DNA of 5,165 nucleotides from JBDSLU01 sp039916225 (GTDB taxonomy: Bacteria; Acidobacteriota; Vicinamibacteria; Vicinamibacterales; Vicinamibacteraceae). The notes under the pieces are model-generated. The model worked only from the letters and a program-made list of their open reading frames with translations. It was not told where the DNA came from and ran no database searches. Shown here piece by piece: positions 1-5,165 of this stretch; the first letter of the stretch is position 1, and each line of letters begins with the position of its first letter. A program made the translations under genes and the position numbers. The stretch spans positions 1 to 5,165 of the forward strand of contig JBDSLU010000518.1 of NCBI GenBank assembly GCA_039916225.1, in the 5' to 3' direction.

Positions 1-30
1 CATCCGGCGGCCCGCTCGGGGGCACGGTGG

Positions 31-58
31 GCCGACGCCGTCCAGCGACGGCGTCGGC
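31..58 (-). terminator. Perfect 12-bp inverted repeat after the receptor gene, possible terminator
   Basis: The arms at 31-42 (GCCGACGCCGTC) and 47-58 (GACGGCGTCGGC) are exact reverse complements around a 4-base loop. The right arm ends 6 bases from the receptor stop codon. The position and very GC-rich stem fit a transcription end for the receptor message. However, no T-run follows on the minus strand (it continues CCACCGTGCC), so this is not a classical intrinsic terminator. Hairpins without a U-tract are common after genes in GC-rich genomes, and this one may instead act as an mRNA 3' stabiliser. The rest of 1-64 shows nothing else I can support. Confidence 0.45.
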
Positions 59-64
59 GCTTCC

Positions 65-2575
65 TCAGAACGCGGCCCGAAGACCGACGACCCCGGTCCG
101 TCCCGGCGCGCGCCAGCCGGACGTGAAGGCCGTCTCGTCGGTCAGGTTGTCGACTCGCACGTAGGCGCGCAGGTCCGCGGCGCCGACTGGGGTCAGCCGC
201 ACGCTGCTCGACACGCCGACGGTGGTCACGCCCGGATACCGGTACGCCCGGGTGCGGCCGCGCGCGAAGAACGAGCCGTACGACTCGCCGCCGGCCAGCA
301 GATCGAGCGTGGTGTCGACGCGCGACGACCACTGCCGCGTCACGTAGAGCGACGCCGTGTGCTCCTGCACACCCGGCACGCGGAAGAAGTCGGGCACCGT
401 CAGGGCGTCGTCGGTGCGGGCGCGGGTGAAGGCGTAGGAGCCCGAGACCCGCAGGGTCGACGTCGGCCGGACGTCGACGGCGAGCTCCAGGCCCTTCGAC
501 GACCCACCGGAGCCGTTCAGGTAACCGAGGAAGCGCCCGAACGGATCCGTCGATGGATCGATGCCGCCGGAGAAGTCGAACGCGGTCAGCGACTGCACGT
601 CGATGACGAACGCCGACGCCGCGATCTGGACCCGGCCGCCGGCCAGCGTCTGGTCGACGCCGGCGTCGAACGAGCGATAGCGATCCGGCCGCAAACGCGG
701 ATCGCCGTAGGCCGAGTAGAACACCCGCCCCGTCGCCGGATCGCCGAAGAAGCCGCCGCCGAAGCGCTCGTAGAGGGCCGGCGCCCGATAGGCGTTGCCG
801 ACGTGGCCACGTACCTTGGTGCCGCTGGCCGGAATCAGATAGGCCACCGACACGTCGCCGGTCAAGGCGCGCGGCGCGCCCTCGACATCGACGTCGTCGT
901 AGGGATGATCGGCCCCCGTCGCCGACAGATCGAGCTCGCCCGAGCGGAAGGTCTGCAGCCGCCCGGCCAGCGCGACCTGCAGCCGGCGATCGAGGGCCGA
1001 GACCTGCGCCGCCCCGAACAGGGCGTGCGCCGTCTGGCTGATGTCGGTCGTGGTCCGCAGCCGCGCCACCACGGCGTTGTCGTCCTGCCGATCGGCGTAG
1101 CGCTCACGCTCGAACTCGTAGCCGCCGGTGACCGTCAGCCACGACGCCGGCTGAACGTGTCCGCGCGCATCGACGGTGTCGATGGTGCCGTCGAACTCCG
1201 ACACCGCCAGCGTTTCCGTCTGGAAGCCGGGCCCGAGCGGACCGGCATCGTAGCGGCGATGCGTGCCGACGCGCTGATAGCTGGCCTGCCAGCTGGCGCG
1301 GTCCGACTCGACGCGGCGCAGTGTGACGGCGGTGGTCTGGAAGTGCGAGGCGCGGGCGTTGTCGGGATCATTGCGACCGGGCAGGAACGTCGCGTCGCCG
1401 ACGGCGAAGGCCTGACCAGCGTTCGCCCGGGCCAGTTCGTCGAGCGACAGGCCGATCGCGTCGACGATGGTCTCGTCAGGAATGTTCGTCGCCGGGACGC
1501 CGCCGGCGGTCGGGCTCGTGTTGGTGCGGACCCGAGCGCTCGATCCGTAGAAGCGGACGCCGAGGCTCGTCGCGGCGTCGAGCTGGCCGCGCACGCTGCC
1601 CTGCCCGCCGACGTTCCGCGCCCGATCGTCGCCGTCGACACCATCGCGCACCAGCCAGTGCAGCGCGCCCGCCGAGTAGGCGACGCGGCCGCCGGCCAGC
1701 GAGCCGGAGGTGGCGCCGCGGACGCGGCTGTGTCCGAGCGACCCGAACTCCAGCTGTCCTTCGCTCCGCTGCGGACCGCCCTCGCGCGTCACGATGTTGA
1801 TGGCCCCGCCGACGGCGTTGGTGCCGTAGAGCGAGGACGCCGAGCCGCGCAGGATCTCGACGCGGTCGACGTCGACGATGGCCAGGTTCGACCAGAACCC
1901 CGTGACGTCGCCCTGCGTCGAGGCGGCGTCGCGCAGGCGGACGCCGTCGACGAGCACGGCGGCGCCATCCGAGCGCAGGCCACGGAGGCGCACCGAACCA
2001 AGCTGGCCAGGCCCGCCCGAGTCGCGCACCTGGACGCCGGGCGTGAGGCGCACCACGTCGGCGAGCGACACCGCGTTGCGCGCCGTGATCTCCTCGCTGT
2101 CGATGACGGTCACCGCCTTCGACGTCTCGAGCGTCGACTGCGGCAGCCCCGAGGCGGTGACGACGACCGTCTCGCGCACGCCGGCGGCGCCGAGTTCGAC
2201 GTCGTGCGTGACGGTGCGGCGGCCCGACACGCTGACGATGGCCACGTCGGCGCGGAAGCCCACCTTCTCGACCTCGACGACGTAGTCGCCGGCTGGCAGC
2301 GCGGCGATGGTGAAGGTGCCGGCGGCATCGCTCGCCGTGCCGCGATTGACGCTGCCGTCCTCGCGGCGGACGCGGACGGCGGCGGCGGCGATGGCACCGC
2401 CATGCCCGTCGGTGACGCGGCCGGTCAGGCCGACGACGTCAGCGGCGGCCGCTGGCGCGCCAAGGCAGGTAGCGAGCAGCGCCGTGATGGTGGCGAGGCA
2501 CACCGCACGCCAGCGGTGTCGCCGCACCGCGGCGGGGTGGAAGGAACGGATCGAGTCGAGTACCGCGTCGGGCAT
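65..2575 (-). CDS. btuB: BtuB-like TonB-dependent outer-membrane receptor with carboxypeptidase-regulatory-like N-terminal domain
   Basis: Predicted outer-membrane transporter for cobalamin or related corrinoids, energised by TonB/ExbBD. I start it at the ATG at 2575 (836 aa) because GGGAG at 2586-2582 sits 6 bases upstream. An in-frame GTG at 2605 would add ten residues without a better ribosome site. Residues 1-45 form a signal peptide: basic RRHRWR, a hydrophobic CLATITALLATCLGA core, and a likely cut after APAAA. Residues about 48-130 are a carboxypeptidase-regulatory-like beta-sandwich (GLTGRVTD, then GTFTIAALPAGDYVVEV). ETVVVTAS at 135-142 is a TonB-box-like segment. Residues about 148-264 are the plug, with LADVVRLTPGV, VLVDGVRL, DRVEILRGSASSLYGTNAVG and GAINIVTR. 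The rest is the 22-strand-type barrel, with NAYRAPALYERFGGG, DPRLRPDRYRSFDAGVDQ, YVRVDNLTDE near the end and a C-terminal Phe typical of barrel proteins. The cobalamin riboswitch upstream is the main evidence for a B12-type substrate; the receptor sequence alone would not settle it. Confidence 0.9.
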   Translation of the reverse strand: MPDAVLDSIRSFHPAAVRRHRWRAVCLATITALLATCLGAPAAAADVVGLTGRVTDGHGGAIAAAAVRVRREDGSVNRGTASDAAGTFTIAALPAGDYVVEVEKVGFRADVAIVSVSGRRTVTHDVELGAAGVRETVVVTASGLPQSTLETSKAVTVIDSEEITARNAVSLADVVRLTPGVQVRDSGGPGQLGSVRLRGLRSDGAAVLVDGVRLRDAASTQGDVTGFWSNLAIVDVDRVEILRGSASSLYGTNAVGGAINIVTREGGPQRSEGQLEFGSLGHSRVRGATSGSLAGGRVAYSAGALHWLVRDGVDGDDRARNVGGQGSVRGQLDAATSLGVRFYGSSARVRTNTSPTAGGVPATNIPDETIVDAIGLSLDELARANAGQAFAVGDATFLPGRNDPDNARASHFQTTAVTLRRVESDRASWQASYQRVGTHRRYDAGPLGPGFQTETLAVSEFDGTIDTVDARGHVQPASWLTVTGGYEFERERYADRQDDNAVVARLRTTTDISQTAHALFGAAQVSALDRRLQVALAGRLQTFRSGELDLSATGADHPYDDVDVEGAPRALTGDVSVAYLIPASGTKVRGHVGNAYRAPALYERFGGGFFGDPATGRVFYSAYGDPRLRPDRYRSFDAGVDQTLAGGRVQIAASAFVIDVQSLTAFDFSGGIDPSTDPFGRFLGYLNGSGGSSKGLELAVDVRPTSTLRVSGSYAFTRARTDDALTVPDFFRVPGVQEHTASLYVTRQWSSRVDTTLDLLAGGESYGSFFARGRTRAYRYPGVTTVGVSSSVRLTPVGAADLRAYVRVDNLTDETAFTSGWRAPGRTGVVGLRAAF

Positions 2576-2581
2576 GTCTAT

Positions 2582-2586
2582 CTCCC
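2582..2586 (-). promoter_or_regulatory. Ribosome binding site that decides the receptor start
   Basis: The minus strand reads CTCTGGGAGATAGACATG. GGGAG lies 6 bases before the ATG at 2575, which is good spacing. It falls inside the longer frame that would begin at the GTG at 2605, so it supports the shorter protein, whose signal peptide then starts normally. Confidence 0.6.
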
Positions 2587-2660
2587 AGAGCGGCAGACAG
2601 TCCACGACAACAGGCGTGCGACGGGAATCCAGGCAGACGCGGACGATGGACGCCAGTGCA

Positions 2661-2686
2661 TGCTTTCTGTTCTCCGCAGAAAGGCA
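2661..2686 (-). other. Leader hairpin downstream of the riboswitch (possible expression platform)
   Basis: In the leader between the riboswitch and the receptor start, 2664-2669 (TTTCTG) pairs with 2677-2682 (CAGAAA), and after a one-base bulge at 2683, TGC at 2661-2663 pairs with GCA at 2684-2686. The loop on the minus strand is about CGGAGAA. It lies about 12 bases past the 3' end of the riboswitch, where an expression platform would be expected. No T-run follows, so a simple terminator is unlikely. It is also more than 70 bases from the ribosome site, so direct occlusion is not evident. The rest of the leader (about 2587-2660) shows no gene or clear structure. Confidence 0.4.
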
Positions 2687-2697
2687 GCCAACTACGC

Positions 2698-2896
2698 CCT
2701 GGGTAGGTCTCCTGGCTCGGAGGCTGCTGCGTGTGGGAACACGCCGCGGGTCGCTTCACCTTCCCTGGCCGGGGCGTCCGACAGGATCGGACCTCAGCAC
2801 CAAGTGGTATCGAAACGACCGGCCTCGCTCACAGTGGCGGAACCGCGCCGGACTCGCACCGGACTTCCCCGTTATGCCCGTCGTGGGCACCCAAGG
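2698..2896 (-). ncRNA. Cobalamin (adenosylcobalamin-type) riboswitch
   Basis: The minus strand carries the hallmark cobalamin-aptamer blocks in order. These are GGGAAGTCCGGTGCGAGTCC (core within 2869-2848), the B12 box CCGCCACTGTG at 2840-2830, GGGAAGG at 2765-2759, and the 3' block AGCCAGGAGACCTACC at 2718-2703. The closing stem P1 can form between CCTTGGGTG (2896-2888) and CTACCCAGG (2706-2698), with one mismatch and one G-U pair. Two peripheral arms are visible: a perfect 6-bp stem at 2776-2781/2787-2792 and another at 2729-2734/2739-2744. The known role of this family is to bind a cobalamin and switch off downstream expression, usually of B12 uptake or synthesis genes, which fits the receptor at 2575-65. 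The 5' end is only 13 bases from the cbiB stop, leaving no room for a separate promoter outside cbiB. Confidence 0.95.
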
Positions 2897-2909
2897 CAAG
2901 GAGACGATA

Positions 2910-3884
2910 TCACGCGGCCGCCAGCGCGGCCATGGCCAGCAGGGCCGACAGGACACCGGTCGCGCCGATCAGCACCACGGCGCGGATCACGTCGCTGCGG
3001 CTGGACGCCGGCGGATCGTCGGGCTGGCCGATCCACACGTCCGTGACCAGCACGCCGCGCAGCCAGATCGGCCCGACCAGCCGGCGGCGCAACGCTCCGG
3101 CCGCGGCCGCCTCGCTCCACCCCGAGTTCGGGCCGGGCAGCACGGCGTGCTGCCGCAGGCCGACGGTCAGGGCATCCGCGGCGGCGCAACCGGGAATCGC
3201 AGCGGCCGTCGCGGCCAGCAGCAGCCAGGTGAGGCGGGCCGGCAGGTAGTTCATGACGTCATCGAGGCGGGCGCCCGCCCACCCGAAGCGCAGATAGCGC
3301 GGCGTGCGGTTCCCGACCATCGAGTCGAGGGTCGACGCCACCTTGAACAGCACCAGGCCCGGCACGCCGCCGACGGCGTACCAGCAGACAGCGCTGGTGA
3401 AGCCATCGGTCAGGTTCTCGGCCAGGCTCTCGATCGCGGCCCGCCGGCACGCCGCCGCATCGAGCCGGTCGGCGTCGCGGACGACAAGCGCGCCGACGGC
3501 CGCACGGGCACCGTCGAGATCGTCGGCGCCCAGCGCCCGTTCGACGCGCCAGACGTGCCGCAGCAGATCGCCGAGCGCCATCAGGCTGTAGACGACGAAG
3601 GCGTGCACCACGAACGCCAGCCAGGCCGGCCCACGCGCCGCGCCCAGCACCGCGGCGGACCACAGCGCCACCCAGATCGCGGCGACCCCGATCGCCAGGC
3701 ACACGCCGCCGGCGTAGCCATCGGCGCCCACCCGTCGCAAGCCGCGCTCGACCGCGGTGATCGTCGCGCCGATCAGCCGGATGGGATGCGCGGGATAGGT
3801 CGGATCACCGATCGCGAGATCGAGCGCCACGGCCGCGCCGAGCACGAGCGGGCTCGGCGCCAGCGGCGCGAGCCACGCCGGCAT
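2910..3884 (-). CDS. cbiB: Adenosylcobinamide-phosphate synthase CbiB (CobD family)
   Basis: Membrane enzyme of the late cobamide pathway. It amidates adenosylcobyric acid with aminopropanol (phosphate) to give adenosylcobinamide (phosphate), the acceptor for nucleotide-loop assembly. From the ATG at 3884 it is 324 aa, close to the usual family length of about 320. Family signatures are DLAIGDPTYPAHPIRLIG (22-39), ESLAENLTDG (152-161), STLDSMVGNRTPRYLRFG (184-201), ARLDDVMNYLPARLT (205-219) and PNSGWSEAAAAGAL (252-265). Hydrophobic segments near 8-27, 57-105, 216-232 and 299-323 fit a multi-pass inner-membrane protein. The start codon shares its A with the cbiZ stop (TGATG), which suggests translational coupling. 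An in-frame GTG at 3899 would overlap cbiZ by 16 bases and add MAGAV; I see no reason to prefer it. No clear Shine-Dalgarno precedes the ATG, consistent with coupling. The signature motifs are intact, so it should be active. Confidence 0.95.
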   Translation of the reverse strand: MPAWLAPLAPSPLVLGAAVALDLAIGDPTYPAHPIRLIGATITAVERGLRRVGADGYAGGVCLAIGVAAIWVALWSAAVLGAARGPAWLAFVVHAFVVYSLMALGDLLRHVWRVERALGADDLDGARAAVGALVVRDADRLDAAACRRAAIESLAENLTDGFTSAVCWYAVGGVPGLVLFKVASTLDSMVGNRTPRYLRFGWAGARLDDVMNYLPARLTWLLLAATAAAIPGCAAADALTVGLRQHAVLPGPNSGWSEAAAAGALRRRLVGPIWLRGVLVTDVWIGQPDDPPASSRSDVIRAVVLIGATGVLSALLAMAALAAA

Positions 3885-5065
3885 CACGGCGCCGGCCACT
3901 TCTCGCGCCAGCCGAGCGCGAGCGCGGCGGCGACGAGCGGCAACGGATCGAGCGCCTCTCCACCGTCGCCGACGACCGCCGCGGCGAGGGCTGGTCGCGC
4001 CGCATCATGCAGCACGGCACGGAACTCGCTCCAGCGCCCCGGCGCGGCGGCGAGGCTCACCGCCAGGGTCGCCGCCTGCTGCACCAGCGCGTCGGCGGCG
4101 ATGCTCGCCGGCAGCGTGCCGTAGCGGACGCGGTCGATGACCGACGCGATGGCGTAGGCCGCACCGGTGACGAGCGGGTCCATGAGCACGGAGATCTGGT
4201 TGCGTCGCAACAGCTCGAGCGCCGTGCCGTCGAGATGCGGGACCACCGCCGCCATCAGCGCCGGCTCGGTGACGCCGAAGCGGCCGAGCGCGTGGCACAC
4301 GCCGCGTGTGTAACTCGCTTCGAGTCCGTTCTGCCAACGCAGCGCCTCGAGCGTCGCGCGCTTCACCGCGACGCCGATGATCTCGCCCAGCTTCATGTGC
4401 GGGCTGGTCGACGTCAGTGCCGGCACACCGCTGGCCGCGAGCGGCGCGGCGACGCAGTACTGATCGGTGCCGGTGCCGGTTGCCAGATCGCGGGACGCGC
4501 GGCTCGGAATGGCCAGGCGGGCCAAGGCCGCGCTCTTGGCCTCGGTCATGGTCATCACCGCCCGGGCCAGGGCCGGCGACGTCAACGGCCGGCTGACGAC
4601 GAGGATCGTGTTGATGGTGCCGGCGACCGCATCGGCCCGCACCACGCCGTCGGCGCCCTCGCGCCAGCGAGCCGGATCACCGGCGCAGGTCGCGTTGCTC
4701 TGCACGCCCGCGGTGACGATCGCGGCCGCTTCGACGTCGCCGTCGCGCTCCCGCGCGATCGCCACGTAGTGCATGTTGGCGGCGGTGCCCATGACCGCCG
4801 TGCTGTCGGGCACCGCGCCGATCTCGGCGCACACCCGCTCGTGATAGCGATCCGGACCTTCGTCGAGCATCAGGTGGGCGCGGGCGTCGTGGCCGGCGCC
4901 CTCGCAGCTCTGATGATTGACGAGCAGTCGCACGCCGGAGGCCTCGCCCCCGGTCCGCGCCGATGTCGAGATCACCCGGTGTGGTCCATCGAGGTCGACG
5001 ACGACGAAGCGACCCGCCCGCCGGATGCGTCCGGTCTCGAGCGTCGCCAGCACTTCCCAGTCCAT
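3884..5065 (-). CDS. cbiZ: Adenosylcobinamide amidohydrolase CbiZ with C-terminal extension
   Basis: Predicted cytoplasmic amidohydrolase of corrinoid salvage. CbiZ enzymes cut the amide bond of adenosylcobinamide (and, in bacterial forms, of some complete cobamides) to release adenosylcobyric acid, which CbiB can reuse. From the ATG at 5065 it is 393 aa. The CbiZ domain spans about residues 15-235, with GRFVVVDLDGPHRVIST (18-34), LVNHQSCEG (48-56), MGTAANMHYVAIARE (92-106), IVTAGVQSNATCAGDP (116-131), GTINTILVV (149-157), MTMTEAKSAAL (171-181) and the characteristic LATGTGTDQYCVAAP (194-208). Residues about 240-393 form a largely Ala/Leu-rich, probably helical extension that I cannot assign; many CbiZ proteins stop near 230-250 aa. 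No signal peptide is seen. A GTG at 5080 opens the same frame, but the purine-rich AAAGGGGAGGG at 5077-5067 lies after it and just before the ATG, favouring 5065. The gene is directly coupled to cbiB. Confidence 0.9.
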   Translation of the reverse strand: MDWEVLATLETGRIRRAGRFVVVDLDGPHRVISTSARTGGEASGVRLLVNHQSCEGAGHDARAHLMLDEGPDRYHERVCAEIGAVPDSTAVMGTAANMHYVAIARERDGDVEAAAIVTAGVQSNATCAGDPARWREGADGVVRADAVAGTINTILVVSRPLTSPALARAVMTMTEAKSAALARLAIPSRASRDLATGTGTDQYCVAAPLAASGVPALTSTSPHMKLGEIIGVAVKRATLEALRWQNGLEASYTRGVCHALGRFGVTEPALMAAVVPHLDGTALELLRRNQISVLMDPLVTGAAYAIASVIDRVRYGTLPASIAADALVQQAATLAVSLAAAPGRWSEFRAVLHDAARPALAAAVVGDGGEALDPLPLVAAALALGWREKWPAP

Positions 5066-5077
5066 GCCCTCCCCTTT
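5066..5077 (-). promoter_or_regulatory. Ribosome binding site favouring the cbiZ ATG start
   Basis: The minus strand reads AAAGGGGAGGGCATG. The purine run is strong, but GGAGG (5072-5068) is only 2 bases from the ATG at 5065. AGGGG (5075-5071) with 5 bases of spacing is the better-placed pairing. The GTG at 5080 lies upstream of this run and has no comparable site before it (CGCGGCAGGCGC). Confidence 0.45.
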
Positions 5078-5114
5078 CACGCGCCTGCCGCGGCCGTCAT
5101 TCTAGTGGCCCGTA

Positions 5115-5165
5115 TCAGTTGGTTCGGTAGTGGATCTCGGGCGCGGCGCCCGGCTGGCCAGGCGC
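5115..5165 (-). CDS. Possible 3' end of an upstream gene (partial)
   Basis: One minus-strand frame is open from the window edge to a TGA at 5117-5115 and would encode a tail of 16 residues ending in APEIHYRTN. In this frame 14 of 16 codons end in G or C, matching the strong third-position bias of the real genes. The other two frames are also open to or past this point, but the one ending in TAG at 5104-5102 has a visibly weaker bias. Only the tail would be present, so no family can be named. The stop lies 49 bases before the cbiZ ATG, so the gene could belong to the same transcription unit. The stretch 5081-5114 holds no feature I can support. Confidence 0.3.
   Translation of the reverse strand, partial: APGQPGAAPEIHYRTN

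Noticed and set aside
2434..2575. Possible lipobox (LLATC) in the receptor signal peptide
   Set aside because: Thr precedes the Cys where Gly, Ala or Ser is expected, and APAAA just after it is a normal signal peptidase I site. TonB receptors are not normally lipoproteins.
2576..2605. Upstream GTG start for the receptor
   Set aside because: The GGGAG ribosome site lies inside this stretch and serves the ATG at 2575. The ten extra residues add acidic residues ahead of an otherwise normal signal peptide.
2582..2706. Complementarity between the P1 3' strand (CCCAGG) and the receptor ribosome site region (TCTGGG), as a switching pair
   Set aside because: It is only 6 bp including a G-U pair. 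It would hide the ribosome site when ligand is absent, the opposite of the expected logic for a B12 importer. Probably chance.
2439..2759. Minus-strand 106-codon frame running from the riboswitch into the receptor gene, as a possible leader peptide
   Set aside because: Its start lies inside the riboswitch, and its second half overlaps the receptor's signal peptide and N-terminal domain in another frame. It has no ribosome site or recognisable motif.
359..3046. Plus-strand open frame of 895 codons
   Set aside because: It runs antisense across the receptor, its leader and the riboswitch. Its protein is Arg/Ala/Gly/Asp-rich with no family motif, signal peptide or ribosome site. Such frames arise in GC-rich DNA opposite real genes.
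2307..4124. Plus-strand open frame of 605 codons
   Set aside because: It spans the riboswitch and crosses the antisense side of three well-supported genes, and it encodes low-complexity Arg/Gln/Gly-rich sequence. It is a shadow of cbiB and cbiZ.
5099..5104. TAGAAT on the minus strand as a -10 element for cbiZ
   Set aside because: At 17-base spacing the -35 position reads CCGAAC, which does not resemble TTGACA. A single hexamer is not enough to call a promoter, and sigma-factor preferences of this organism are unknown.
1..5165. CRISPR arrays, tRNA or rRNA genes, insertion sequences, attachment sites
   Set aside because: No regularly spaced direct repeats, cloverleaf-like sequences, transposase motifs or paired terminal repeats were found on reading both strands.

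Overview
The window reads as chromosomal DNA from a very GC-rich Gram-negative bacterium. G+C looks clearly above 65% by eye, and third codon positions are almost all G or C. The Gram-negative assignment rests on a TonB-dependent outer-membrane receptor. That receptor carries an N-terminal carboxypeptidase-regulatory-like domain, an architecture common in Acidobacteriota and Bacteroidota. With this base composition, an Acidobacteriota lineage (for example Vicinamibacteria-like) is my best guess, but it is an inference and not shown by any marker gene.

All real genes lie on the minus strand, so transcription runs from right to left. From the right edge: (i) about 50 bases that may be the 3' end of an upstream gene; (ii) cbiZ (5065-3884), an adenosylcobinamide amidohydrolase with an unassigned C-terminal extension; (iii) cbiB (3884-2910), an adenosylcobinamide-phosphate synthase, whose start codon shares one base with the cbiZ stop codon; (iv) a cobalamin riboswitch (2896-2698) starting only 13 bases after the cbiB stop; (v) a leader of about 120 bases with a hairpin; (vi) a BtuB-like TonB-dependent receptor (2575-65); (vii) a perfect 12-bp hairpin (31-58) just past the receptor stop.

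Together this is a corrinoid uptake and remodelling cassette. The receptor would bring B12 or other corrinoids across the outer membrane. CbiZ would hydrolyse the amide joining the aminopropanol or nucleotide-loop side to the corrin ring, giving adenosylcobyric acid. CbiB would then reattach an aminopropanol (phosphate) arm so the cell can build its preferred cobamide. The riboswitch makes receptor expression respond to the intracellular cobalamin level. No nucleotide-loop assembly genes (cobU, cobS, cobT) and no inner-membrane BtuCDF transporter are in the window.

The individual components belong to known families, and I see no clearly new system. The points most worth a second look are the riboswitch placed between cbiB and the receptor gene, the C-terminal extension of CbiZ, and the unexplained leader hairpin. 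The plus strand shows no convincing gene.
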